From Panagrolaimus kolymaensis (lineage: Eukaryota; Nematoda; Chromadorea; Rhabditida; Panagrolaimidae): a DNA stretch of 64,000 bases. The notes below the pieces were generated by a model. That model had not been told where the DNA came from, did no database searches, and was given only the letters and a program-made list of their open reading frames with translations. Both the position numbers and the translations under genes were made by a program. This document shows, one piece after another, positions 12,685 through 24,623 of this stretch (positions are counted from its first letter, which is position 1; the number at the start of each line of letters is the position of its first letter). The stretch covers positions 2,232,001 to 2,296,000 of the forward strand of contig JAJQJQ010000038.1 of assembly GCA_028622995.1 (NCBI GenBank). Direction: 5' to 3'.

Positions 12685-14340
12685 ATGTCGGACATTAACA
12701 CCACCAACAACAACGGCTCCTCTCAAACTCCTATCACATCATCTGGTTCGGCAACCAAAAGCTGTGCACAATGGAATCAATTATTTACGAAGATAAATCA
12801 TTATTTTCGTGATGAAAATGTTTTGGATGGAAGTGAACATTCGTCTGTTTTAATAGGAAATTTAATAGTTGCGGCATATTCAATTGTAATAATTTTTGGT
12901 TCATTGGGAAATTTATTAACTATTTTTGCAATAATTCGAAATTCACAAATGCGAACAGTTCGAAATTTTTTTATATTAAATTTAGCTTTATCTGATTTTT
13001 TTATTTGCACCGTTACTGCTCCAATTACTTTATATACAGTTTTATATATGTTTTGGCCATTTGGTAAAACGATATGTAAAATAGCTGGCTCATTACAGGG
13101 TTTTAATATATTTCTTTCAACTTTTTCTATTGCTGCAATTGCTTTAGACAGGTGCGTATAAAAAAAATAATTGAAAAGCGTGTAACCATTTAACCATTAA
13201 AAAAATATTTTTAGATATGTTTTGGTTATATTTCCTACCAAACGTCAAAGACAACATAATTTATCGTTATTATTTTTTTCATTAATTTGGTGCATTTCTA
13301 TAGTATTAGCATTACCATTATTTGTGGCATCAGATATTAATTTAATTTTTGAAAATGCTGAATGTGGAATAAGATTAACTATTTGTCATGAACAAAATGA
13401 TCGATGGAAACAGGTAAATTTTTTTCTTTAGCCACAAAATAATAAAAAATCGAATTTCTGGATTTTTGTTAAATCTCTTTAAAATTTAATATAAAAATTT
13501 TACGTTTTTTTCTTAAACTTATGTTTTTTTGAAGATGCCCATCAACAAGGAAGTTTACACAGTTGGAGTTATGGTGACTCAATATGCCTTTCCACTAGCG
13601 TCTATTGCATTTGCGTATTCTCGAATTGCATTAAGGATGAGAATGCGTTTTGCAGCAAGAAATTCTTTATGTATTCATCAAAATACTGTTATTAATAAAA
13701 GGCGAAAGTTGGTTTTCTCGATAAAAAAACTTCACAATATTGGCTTAATTAATTTTTTTAGATCTGTTGTAGAACGCCAAAGACGAACCCATCTTTTATT
13801 AATTTGCTTAGTATTTGTGTTTGCAACGGCTTGGTTGCCATTGAACGTGTTCCATGTTGTAAGTTTATAGCAACTTTATGCTAAAAAAATAATTTAATTT
13901 ATTTTCAAAGTAACACTTTATCTAAAAATTTTTTAGGTAAACACATTTGGTTGGGCTGAAAAATTTTCTGTTCCTACTTTTGCGTTATGCCACGTAATGG
14001 CCATAACTTCCGCGTGCCTTAATCCTTTAAGTTATGCATTCTTTAATCAAAATTTTCGTCAAGAATTTACTGCAATGTTTAAAGAAACTAAATTATTGTA
14101 AGCTTCAATTTATTTTTGTTTCGGACAAGATACTTTATTTTTTTATTTTATAGGTGGCTTTTTGAACAATTTCAAAGTTTATTAAACAAATGCAAACCCA
14201 ATTCTTCTTCAACTCAAAGAGGAAATGGAACGTGTATAACCGCAGTGAATGAAGATGGTAATGTTGGAAACCGGTTGATTATAAATGCAACTCCATTAAT
14301 TACGAGTGAAAATATGGTAATGATTACAAATACCTTTTAA
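12685..14340 (+). CDS. rhodopsin-family neuropeptide receptor (NPY/NPF-receptor-like GPCR)
   Basis: Exons are 12685-13151, 13215-13413, 13535-13707, 13762-13858, 13937-14097 and 14154-14340, giving about 427 aa with seven hydrophobic segments. The N-terminus is Asn/Thr/Ser-rich with glycosylation sequons. TM1 carries GNLLTIFA. TM2 carries NLALSDFFI. The Cys before TM3 is in GKTICKIAG. TM3 ends in ALDRY, the DRY motif, split by intron 1. TM6 contains FATAWLPLNVF, and TM7 ends in NPLSYAF, the NPxxY motif. The cytoplasmic tail contains Cys and Ser/Thr. These features place it among peptide-gated class A receptors, most like the worm npr (NPY/NPF) group. The ligand is unknown and I do not assign an ortholog. 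The 54-nt intron 13708-13761 has no in-frame stop. The gene is tail to tail with the next gene, 248 bp apart, and an AATAAA lies near 14380. Confidence 0.85.
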
Positions 14341-14588
14341 TTTATTATTGTTACGTGTTATGTATAAATTGTAAAGAAAAATAAATTTTTTGAATTAACA
14401 AATTTTTTATTTTCAGTTAATTTTTTTTCTTAAGAAGCTGAAAAATTACTTTTTAACTTTATTGCAAAAAAATATAAACTACAAAAATCAAATTTAATGC
14501 TTCAAATAAATCTAATAAAAATAAAAAAATTTCTCCATTTTTTTAAATTTTTTTATCTTTTTGAAGAGAAAGATCTTTGTTTTTTTAA

Positions 14589-15346
14589 TTAATCCATATT
14601 GTCTTGATATTCGTTTGCGAATACTATTAAAGGTTTGTCATTTTTATTTTTATTTAAAGGTTTTGGGCATAAATTAAAATCGCCACATATTTTCATTGGT
14701 GACTGCCTAAGCTTGAGAGATTCAACCTATATAAAACAATATTTTAGATTTATGGAACATCAAGAAAAAATTAAACACTTACAATTTTATAATACTTAGT
14801 GGAGACTAATTCTTTGCAAAATTGTTTCAAAGCCGAAAATACGTAACAAGTGTTTTCAATTTCTTCCATCGAACTATAATGATCTTTTTCAATTTTCAGA
14901 GCAACATATTCGCAAATTTGACATTTTAAATCCGAAACCGATTTTGGATTTAGAGGTGTAATAGGAAGCGAAAAGTAACTTTTAGTTTTTGGTATTTCAC
15001 ATTTATCTTCCTTTGAGTTATAAACATAATCACCGGTTGAGCTTCCACAGAATGAACAACATCCTTCCTTTCGCACATAAATTAAATCATCAACAATGCT
15101 GCTTTCTGGAAGTTCTTTTTTAGGATCATATAAGCATCGACCATTTAAATTAACGAAGTCTGTTCCACATTTTTTACAACACTCTTTTGTAGTCCAGAAT
15201 GAAGTAAAATCTGGCCAAAATACAGCTCCCATAGCAGAATATCCAACTTTTGTCCTATTTATATCTGCTTTTGCAATATTAATTAATAATAAAAGCATAA
15301 ACAAATAACAAAATATTTTTTGACGAACACAAAAATGAGTGGCCAT
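14589..15346 (-). CDS. secreted Cys-rich protein with a saposin B-type domain
   Basis: Two exons (15346-14783 and 14726-14589) encode about 233 aa. A hydrophobic signal peptide (FCYLFMLLLLINIAKA) ends near residue 27. Two CCxxCG modules follow (ECCKKCGTDF and GCCSFCGSS). Then comes a saposin-B pattern of six Cys: CQIC, a Cys in NTCYVF, a Cys in QFCKEL, and ICGDFNLC after the intron. Saposin-B domains bind or perturb lipids; several nematode members act in the gut or in immunity. The two N-terminal CCxxC modules are not something I can name. The product is secreted or lysosomal. It is tail to tail with the GPCR gene. The domain call is good; the function is open. Confidence 0.75.
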
Positions 15347-16677
15347 TTTTGGGTAAAACTCAAAAAATCAAAAGACAAATGAAGAAGAAAAAAATTATAT
15401 TTTTTCTAATACGCCCATAAATGCAAATCAGATAATAAAAAAAAGCTTTGGTTGGCCAATGTTAGATAGGTCAGTGAAAGATGAACGATAAAATAATTAC
15501 GGCGAAAAAAACTTCTTTTTTTTCGCTGAACAACATGGTTTGTCAACGACGACATTCAATTGTGCCAATGACATATATATTAAGGTTTAAAAACAATTTT
15601 TTACTCTATTTATTATGTGGGAAAAGTTAAACAAGAAACCACGAATAAAGTTTGATCTCGGCTAGAATTATCAAAAAACCAAGCAAAAAGAAAGTATTTG
15701 TCAAAAAAAATTTGTATTTACAAAATGCAATTCCTTTATAAATTAGTAAAAGTAAAAAAGCAGTTCACTATTTTTGAACTTTTTATTTTTTTACACTTGA
15801 TTTTACTCATTTTATTGTAATTTCTTTTTGATAAATCTCTATGAAGTTTTACATTTTACACGTATGGAAATTTTAAAGTGCTTTAACGTGATATATACTT
15901 TATTTGTTCAATCTACGTCAGGTCAACTTCCAATAGTAAAAAGAAGGTATCAAATTGCCGACAATAGCTGTTGTTGATGTTTCGATCTTTTGTCTGACAT
16001 TAATAAAAGAAAATTTTTGTACACAATAAGGTTTGAGTGTTCTTTTTTGTTGTTTAGAACCGATGTGAAAAGAGGGGTTAAATTACAGTTACTCGCAAAT
16101 TTATTATTTTTTTTTTTGCCGTTACTATTATTCATATAACAAAAGCATCATGTGAAAGACAAACTTTTGATTTTTTCAGCCTAATAAAAAAAAATACAGA
16201 ATTTTCATACTTTTTTTTGTAAAGCAATAATGAATATATTTTATTTCTGCCAGCAGTTGGGAAAAATAAAGATTGAAACGTCAAAAAAAATGGTGCGCTT
16301 TAACTTTAAAAAATAGTTTTGACATATGTGTCGGTAGATTTTTCATTTACTTTTCTGTGTTGGTGGTTGACGTATTTTTGTAAATTTATTTTCTTCATTT
16401 TTGATTAAAAAAATCATGAAAGAAATTTATTATTTGTTTTTCTTTTGTGATTATCCGCGTGGAAATCCTTTTGACATCTGAAATAATAAAAAAACTTCCA
16501 CAAAATTTTCTTCACTTTTTTGCTTTGAGCTAAACCGCTTTAGCGTGTTTTTTTGAGTTTTGTGTTTTATAAATGTTCTGATTGAACTTGGATGTTTAAT
16601 TATGATTTTGATGTTTTGCAAAATTTTATTTAAACACGTCATATTTTCATTTACGTTTTTTAGCTTCAAAAGAAAAG
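15347..16677. other. intergenic region between the saposin-domain gene and the SBK kinase gene
   Basis: Head-to-head promoter region of about 1.3 kb between divergently transcribed genes. No exon, RNA gene or clear core promoter element was recognised apart from the orphan acceptor at 16663. Confidence 0.5.
16658..16663 (+). promoter_or_regulatory. probable trans-splice acceptor of the SBK-like kinase gene
   Basis: A TTTTAG acceptor lies 14 nt before the ATG at 16678, with no supported upstream exon. Confidence 0.35.
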
Positions 16678-19600
16678 ATGCGACGAATAACAAATACACA
16701 AATTCGTGTTCAACGAGAAAATCAACGTAAGTACATGGAAAAGTTGACAACACAATCGAAATCAAAAACGGTTGAATTTAATGAAAAAAGCGCTTCATTA
16801 AGATATAAAAAACCTTTTCGACCTAAAGATTTACAACTTGATTCATCTGAAAATACTATGGATGAAATAAAGCCACCAAGGATTAGGCGGGTGGGTTCAA
16901 GTCCAAGAACGGGATTAATGCCAGCGAGCACGTATAAATCTAAATCGTCTTCATCGATGCCACCACAAACATCGAATAATGTGGATTCTGATACGGGATC
17001 AGAAGTACTTTCTTCAACACCCACTAACCCTGGTTTTGTCGCTGCTGCGTCATACCAACAGCAACAACTTCGAATACCTTCAGTTTCTTTAAATGGCTAT
17101 TCAAATCTTCTACATCATGCATATTCCACTCCTGTAAAGAAGTCATTTTCAGCTATTGGCAATGACGTAATTGATGAAAACGCAATTGAGGTTTGTTGTC
17201 GTTGTATTTCCATTATTTTTTTCTTCATAAAATTTTAAATTTATTTTAAAGTGGGCTCTTGCTATCACTTTTTCTTTCATAATTTATTTATCATTGGGCA
17301 AAAAAATACTTCATTCACATTGTATCGTAGCGAGATAAAGGAAATTAAGAAAAACTTGTAAAATCTTCGGTTTCTTATTAACCCTTCACACTTCTCTTTT
17401 AACATAGACAGTTTAAACAATAAAAAGCAGCAAAAACCCGAGTTTATTTTTAAAAAATCATAGTTCTAAAATTTGTTTTTTTTATATCTCAAAAAAATAA
17501 ACATAAGTGGATTGACTTTTTGATAAGCACTTAACAAAACCCATTTTGCAAAAAGAAAAAAAATAAACGACGAGAGAGTTTCAACGAGGTTAAAAACAGA
17601 GTTAAGAAGTAAATTGAATTTTATTATTTTGCAAAAAAATAAAAAACCTTCCACTACCGTTTTTTATTATTGTGTGTTTCGGTTTGTGTAAACACGAAAT
17701 ATTATTTTTGGAAAAAAATCGACTACATTATTATTACTGGTGGTTGTTACATCCATTCATTCAACGCCCCTATTGTCCTTATCTCGGAAGTGCTACTTTT
17801 AAAAAAAGGTGTTCTTTTTAAAAAAAGAGAGACAATTGTCGTCTACTTTTAAGAGCTTCCGCGTGTTTATTTTTTTAAATACAAAACTCACTGTTCTTTA
17901 TTTTATTTTTGTTTTAAGAAAAAATTATTAAAAACAAAAACTTAATTTATTTTATTTCTAAGCTTTTAAAATTTTGTAAAGCTTTTTTCCTGAAATTTTT
18001 TTGATGAATCTCAAATTGAAATTAGTTTTATTCTTCATGGATGATCAATTAAAGATTAAACCCAATAATGATTCGGAGAAGGAAGAAAAAGGTATCAAAA
18101 AAGTAAGTCACTCTCACTTTCGTCTCACAGTAAAAAAATTTTATACACTTGAGATAAGGTAATTCAAGTATCAAAAAACTTTTTTTTCTTGAATTAAAAA
18201 ATGTATTTATAAATTTGTGACAAAACCAAGAAGAAGAAAATAAAAAAAGAATAAACTTAAAAAAAGAGCTCAACCAACAATATCCATTCTATTGGTCCTT
18301 TTTTTCACGTTTTTCTTTTTCATCATCATCATTTAGTAACAAAAGCACAAGAAAAAAATAAAAATAAGAAAAAAGTTGCGTCAATTCAAAAACCTAACAA
18401 CAGCGCAGGCTATATCTTCTTCCATTTTTTCCTCAAGGATGAGGGATAAAAAAAGTAAGAAAGACTTAGGAATATTTTTTTTTATCTTCACAAAAAAAAA
18501 CAATGCTAGCTTTTTTTCTTGGTTTATTTTCACACTCATTTAGTATTTCGTTCGTTTTCTCCCGCTTGCGCAAGAAAAAAAAAAAGTAGTTCAAAAAGTG
18601 GTGGTGTTGTTGCAAGAACAAATACATACACTAACGTGAGAAGAAGCTTTTTTTTATTTTTTGCTCTCAAACTTATCTCTCTAGATATTCTTCCTCTTTC
18701 TCACTTTTATTTTTATATATTTTTTGTTGTCTGCAAAAAGTGTTTTTTGAGAAAAGAACAGAGAAGTAATAAATTATTATTGGATCACGAGGAAACTAAA
18801 AGGTTAAATATTTGAAAATTATGGCTTTTTATCTTTTTTAAAGGTAAGCGAGTGTAAGTCAGACAGACGACTCTCAAATGTTAATTTGCATTTATTTCTT
18901 TATTTCTAGTTTCTTTTCTGTCTTTTTTTTCTATGCTTCATATCTTCATTAAAATGTGTCGCTACTTGTTTTTCTTTTTTTGCTTTAAAATAAAAAGAAA
19001 AAATAATAAAAAAAGAGATATTGCTTATTATTTTTTTAGTTTTATTTTTTGCAAAGAAGAAGCATATTTATAATTCTTTAAAAAAAGTGACACTAAGAAA
19101 AAAATTGAAGAAAAATGAAAAAGTGCTTCTTTTTTTGCTATTTTATAGACTTTTCAGTCTTCTTCTTTTACTTTTATAATTTTTCTTGCTTCTAAAAAAA
19201 TAAATGTAACTTTTTTCGTTTTTTCTTTCGTCAGCGGTTGTTGTTGGTTGGGGTTTTCAATTTTTCAAAAAATTTTCTGAACCTCAAGACGACGACTTTT
19301 TGAGTAAAAACATAAAAAAAGGAAGAGCGAATGTTCAAGGAGATGGATGAAAAAAATAAAAACAAAGTTTTTGGTTCTTCTTCATTTTTTCTTTTTCCTT
19401 TCCTTTTTTGTTTTATTCCTGGAGGCGGTGGTGGCGGTGTTGTCTTCCTTTCCTTGCTGCGTTTTGGCATTTTTTTATTGGAAGTTTTTTTCTTTTTGTT
19501 TTTCTCATTGAAAATAAATAGCGTTTCTCCAACCAACTATTTTTTTGACCCAGCTGATGATATATACATACAAAGCTTCCTTCTTCTTCTCATCCATTTT

Positions 19601-22600
19601 TTCTTTTTCCTTCTTCACGCTTTTTTTATTTTCAAATAAAAAAATAAATAAATAACAACGAAAGACAATTGGCATTCGTTGTCGCTGCTATATGGCTTTT
19701 TAATTTGTTCTTTTTATATCCATCTCAATTTTTTAAAATTGCTTTGTTTTTTTTTATATCCATTCACATTTGTTGTTATTTCACCTTTGAAGCATTTTTT
19801 GTTCGATTTTCATTCAATAAAATTCACTCTTCCTTCAAAAAAAGAAAAATGTTATTTTAAAAATTTAAAGAAAATTTGTTTATTTTTTCTCAAATATTTA
19901 ATTCTAGGATGCCCTTGATTATTCACCAATTGAACTTAATAAGAAGACATCAACCACATCATCAACAACAACAACAAGAAATAATTCATCAAAAGAAAGA
20001 CAAAAAAGTGAACAGTTAATTAGTAAGCGATCATCTTTACTTCCACCACCAACAGCTACAAATATTCGTCGACACGCTTCATTAGCAGTTGATAATCCAT
20101 CCCAACAATTAAAACCACCATCCATTAGAGGTAGCGTATTAAAGCGAGGTTCAGTTGCGATGGAACAAATAAAAAAAGTTGATCTTGATGAAGTTTATTC
20201 GGTTTATAAACAAGTGGGTTTTAACTTTGCTTATTTTTTTTATACAAATTCAATTCTTTTATTTTCCAAAATTAAATTTCCTGTATCTCTTAACAAGATT
20301 TTTCTTTCTTTTTTCTGCTGACTAATTTTTTTGCTTACCAACCAAAATAAAAATAAAATGTCTAAAAGAAGAAGCCACAGCACGAAAGCTATCATGTCTT
20401 CTTTTTATTTTATTAAGCATCACATCACATTGTTGTTTCTTTCCTTAAAGGACCCTGTTCATTTCATCTTTTTTGAAATTTGTTTTCAAAAACCGCGGCT
20501 GGATATTCCATCATGCCGCAACATTGCAAAATGCAAAAGCCTTTGTTCCAATACTTAGAAAATTTTTGAATTTTTTTGTTTTTTTCTGATGATGCACATA
20601 TGTAGCTACTCTTCTAAATAGCTTTACGACACTCATCATCATATTAAAAGTAATGAATATAGGTAGTATTAATGCTATAAGACTTCATCATGTAGGCGAA
20701 ATTCTCAAAAAAACAAAAAATTTTCTAAGTATTGGAACAAAGGCTTTTGCATTTTGCAATGTTGCGGCATGATGGAATATCCAGCCGCGGTTTTTGAAAA
20801 CAAATTTCAAAAAAGATGAAATGAACAGGGTCCTTTAAGGCTAAAATGAAAGTTAAAAAGTTTTTTTTCTTCATTTTCTTGTTATTTTATTTTTTGCGGT
20901 CCAATACCGAAAAGAATAAATTTTGCTACCACGCAAATTTCTTACTTGCTGCTTCGAAAAACAGGAGCCAAGCAGAAAATTGACAAGCAAACTTTTTCCT
21001 CTCTAAGTAAATTGAATTAAGAAACTTTTTTTATATTACGTATTTTTTATTTTATTTTTCAGCTTGGTACGGGACGCTTTGGTTTTGTCAAGTTGGCTGA
21101 GCATAAACAATCAAAAACAAACATCGCAATAAAGTTTTTTCCCCGACCACAGATAAAACAGGTTAGCATTTTGGAAAATTTCGAGAAAAAAACAAGACAG
21201 TAACAAAAAAAATATCTAATTTTTTAGAGTGATTTTATACGTGAATATAATTATTCATTTTTTTTATCACCTCATCCAAATATTATTGATACATATGATG
21301 GGATGTTTCAAACTAATGACGATAGCGCATTCTTTTTTGTTCAAGAGTTTTGTCCACACGCAAGTCTTCGAGAAGCTGTCGAAAATTCACAAGGGGGTAA
21401 GTGTCATCCGTACAACAAAGACGACGAACGACGACAAAGACGTAGATAAAAAAAATAAAAATAATAAATCATAAACTTGTAGTTTGTTAACTCACACACA
21501 TTTAAATTTTAGGTATTGGAGAAATAGCAACTAAAGAAATTTTGGGTAAAGTTTTATCTGCGGTTGAATTTATGCATAATGAAAATTTGGTACATCGAAA
21601 TTTAAAAGCCGAAAACATTCTTATTTTTGATAAAAATAATTATACACGGGTAAAAAAAATTGGGATCTCAAGACGATAAACGATAATAATAAAATATTTT
21701 AGGTTAAAATAACAGATTTTGGGTTAACAAGAAAAATTGATTCAACGGTTAAATATTTAGAATATGTTTCATCTTATCATGCGCCAGAATTATGTGAAAC
21801 TGTTGTAAATGAAGTACTTACAGTTAAATGCAGTATTGATGTATGGGCATTGGGTATGTAAGAGAAAAATAACTTTGAGAAATGGCTTCTATTTTTAGAA
21901 AATTTATTGTTTTTTATTTTTTAGCTATTATTTTTTATTACTGCTTAAAAGGACGTTTTCCATGGCAAAAGGCTTCAATCATGTGTAAACCATATTGGGA
22001 ATGGGAACAATGGTTAAAGCGTAAAAGTCCTTCACTTCCAAAGCGATGGGATGTTTTCTCAGATAAATCATTAAAAATATTCAAAAAATGTTTAACTCCT
22101 AAAACCAAAGATCGATTAACGGTAAAAGATATGAGAAAAATAATTACCAAAGAAAAACTTCTTAAATCACCAAAGGTAAATATTAAAAGTTCAAATATAG
22201 CCAATAGCAGCACTATGAGCACAAATTCAAATACGAATACAAATAATGCACATTCATCAATTATATCCCCTGAGCTTCCTAGCTCTAGCACAGTATGCAC
22301 CACAAAGGTTTGGGAAAACAAAACTGGAGTGTGATAATTTTTTTGATGTCATCCTTTTAAACTCACAATTTTTTTATCCGCAGCGTGTACGAATTTCCTA
22401 AAAAATAAATCTAAAAACTAATAACTATTTTTGTCCATGAGTTTTTTTTTATTAACCGAAAGTTTTGTCCTTAGGTTTTTTTTGCACTGACACTGTCCCA
22501 TTTTTTTATTGCTTAAATTTATGTCCTTTTTTTATTTTTTTCGAATTAAATGACAAATTTCTTTTAGTCCGATTCAGCTGATGAATACGAGTATTATCCA

Positions 22601-22744
22601 GAAGAAACATCAAAAAGTGAGAAAAAAATTGTGGATGAATCTAAAACTCCAAAGAAGCGAAGTGTCATTCAAGAATGGATTAATACAACCTTAAGTACAA
22701 TGGCTGAAATTAGCGAGCAAGTAGTTTCTGCACGAGATGAATAA
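16678..22744 (+). CDS. SBK-family protein kinase with a substituted catalytic loop (HRN), probable pseudokinase
   Basis: Exons are 16678-17190, 19908-20213, 21063-21161, 21228-21396, 21513-21649, 21703-21853, 21925-22175 (or to 22307) and 22568-22744, giving about 600 or 644 aa. The N-terminal 270 residues are a basic Ser/Thr/Pro-rich tail. The kinase domain starts with LGTGRFGFVK, the P-loop. It has the VAIK-type lysine (IAIKFF, about K297), a candidate alpha-C Glu (FIREY), HRNLKAEN in the catalytic loop (N392 replaces the proton-acceptor Asp; codon 21599-21601), DFG at about 413, an APE-equivalent HAPEL, and DVWALGAIIFYYCLKGRFPW. That last segment, with the WEWEQWLKRKSPSLPKRW region, matches the SH3-binding kinase family. 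ATP and Mg ligands look intact, so nucleotide binding is possible but ordinary phosphotransfer is unlikely. Intron 1 is 2.7 kb, and intron 2 holds a palindromic element. Confidence 0.85.
17191..19907 (+). other. large intron 1 of the SBK-like gene
   Basis: This 2.7 kb intron separates the N-terminal tail exon from the rest. Donor GTTTGT and acceptor TTCTAG are in matching phase 0. It is A/T homopolymer-rich. The open stretches inside it are Phe/Lys-rich and have no coding character. An internal promoter is possible but not shown. Confidence 0.6.
20443..20840. mobile_element. palindromic MITE-like element with 125-nt perfect inverted repeat, TTAA-flanked
   Basis: Positions 20443-20567 and 20716-20840 are exact reverse complements over 125 nt, separated by a 148-nt spacer. 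The repeat ends coincide with TTAA on both sides (20445-20448 and 20835-20838), which fits a TTAA target-site duplication around a 386-bp core that begins AGGACC and ends GGTCCT. The element has no coding capacity. It lies in intron 2 of the SBK-like gene. Its terminal about 45 nt resemble those of the element at 45782-45980. The perfect arms suggest recent insertion or copy correction. The transposase superfamily is not assigned. Confidence 0.85.
22176..22567 (+). other. alternative 3' structure of the SBK-like gene
   Basis: The exon ending at 22175 (donor GTAAAT) can instead run to 22307 (donor GTTTGG) in the same phase, adding 44 Ser/Asn/Thr-rich codons. It can also read on to a stop at 22332-22334. 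The last exon at 22568 joins in phase 0 to either donor. This predicts up to three C-termini. Only transcripts can say which are used. Confidence 0.45.
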
Positions 22745-23305
22745 CCAACCATAAAAATAAAATACAAAAATAACTATGCAATATTGTCACAAATTTCAAT
22801 GATTTTTTTTAGTAAACAACATTTTTTTATATAAATATTTATCTGGCGATGTACAAGTTGATATTAAAATTTGTCTTAGTGTTCTTTTAATAATGCGAAA
22901 AATAAAAATGTAAAATTATTAAAAATAAAATTAAATACTAAAAAAAGAAGATTGTTTTAAAGTCCATTATTTTTTAAAGGCTTATCTTTTTTTGATTTTA
23001 CTTCCCTTTGGCTGAATTAATGTATGGCTGTTTTTAGAACATTCCTATTCCGTGTTTTTATTAATTATTTATTTTCATTTACTATTAACAAAAATAAATA
23101 ATTAATAAAAAACTGAACAAAAAAACGAACAAAAAAATCATCGCTTTTATGTCATATTTGAATTTTTTTTTCTTCACTTTTATTTTCTCACCGCGCTACT
23201 TTTTTTGCATTATTTTTAAAACTATTTCAATTACATATCATTTTTATTTAGTAATTGGGTGAAAGCTTCTTTATTTTAAAGATTTTATATTTTTATTTAT
23301 TCATA
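22745..23305. other. intergenic spacer
   Basis: About 560 bp between two same-strand genes. It carries AATAAA-type signals near 22752 and nothing else recognisable. The spacing is long for a classical nematode operon. Confidence 0.5.
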
Positions 23306-24623
23306 ATGGCAAAGCTTAATTTTGAAATTTTTGAAGAAGTCTTCAAACAACTAATGAAAAGTTTTATCAGCGAAATTGATACTTATTATACACAAAATTT
23401 CATCGAAAATTCGTTGGCAAAGTTTATGCTTTTAGGAAAGAAGCAGTTTGATATGGTTTTAAAACATTTTTCTCAAGTAGATGTTGTAGATATTACTGAT
23501 GAAAATATTAAATTTGCATATACTGTATGTTTTTTTGATTTTTATACCTTTATTTAGCGTAATCGTTTTTTTCCTTCAGGATAAACATCGCTTTCATCAT
23601 AATTATTATTATTTTAATTATAATTTTCCACTATTAAAGCCAATCCTTTTATCTATTCATCCTTCCCTTGATCGCTTATCTATTTCTGCCTTGCCTGCTA
23701 TTGCACAAGAACGCAAAGTTTTTGACCATGTTATTGGTGGAGAAAGTAAGCTTCCATATTATTTTAAAACTCAATAATGCTTCCTTTTTTTTAAAGTTTT
23801 GAAAACACTCAACATTGACACGGATATTCCTCATGATTACTATGGACTTTTAAAAGCATCAAAAACTATTGAAGCCATTTTCATTATAAAACAATTTTTT
23901 CTTTTTGTAAGTTAAATATCTTTATTTTAATTTTAGTAATTCTTTAAAAAACTCCTTGCATCCTTCAAATATATTTACAATTTTTAGGACTTTTCCATGA
24001 TCCCACCATCATGTAACTATCTTGAAATTACTGCTAAACATTTGAAACCAATATTTAAAAATCAGAATCTCAAGTATGTTTTCTTTTCTTTTTTTAATTT
24101 TTTTTAATTAAAGAAATTTAAGCTTTTCTCTTCCTGGCATAAAAAGTTTGTATATTCAAGGTTTTTTCCTTCAAACCGATTTCACTATGGATAAATTAGA
24201 AAATATTTCTAGTCTTGGGATCAAATATTTTCCAATGCTTCAATATTTGTATATTTCCATTGAAATAGTTTCTGAATGGTCCCAAATTAAAGATATGGTA
24301 TTTGCAATTAAGGAATCCACCTTTGAAAAAATTCCACCAAATATTAGTGGTGAAATTGTAATTTTTAGTAAATGTCATAATTATGAACAGGTAAGTATTT
24401 TGGGCGAATATTTTTTTTGTATATTTGCGAATAAATGTTTTTTTAGGCATTAGAAGATATTGCTGATAAATCTGATATTAATTTCTATGGAATTCATGAA
24501 GGTGTTAAAAAAACATTTTTAATTCAAAATAATTTAAAATTTGAATATTCATTGTTTTCTAATGTTATGACAAATTATAAGCTCGAAGATGCCGTTATTT
24601 CCGAAGAAAGTGATTCAGAATAA
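23306..24623 (+). CDS. unrecognised protein, about 344 aa, possibly F-box/FTH-like
   Basis: Exons 23306-23524, 23580-23745, 23797-23906, 23988-24073, 24114-24390 and 24447-24623 close in one frame. There is no signal peptide or membrane segment. The N-terminal 100 residues are helical-looking. The body carries repeated hydrophobic runs spaced like beta/alpha repeats (LEITAKHL, SLYIQGFFL, QYLYISIEI), ending in an acidic tail with SEESDSE. The architecture recalls the fast-evolving worm families in which an N-terminal F-box precedes a degenerate FTH/FBA or leucine-rich C-terminal part. I cannot identify a definite F-box signature. The splice sites and consistent phase make it a real gene; no function should be assigned. 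Confidence 0.6.

Noticed and set aside
19231..19918. Several frames in the large SBK intron
   Set aside because: Phe/Leu-rich on one strand, Lys/Pro-rich on the other; no coding signature.
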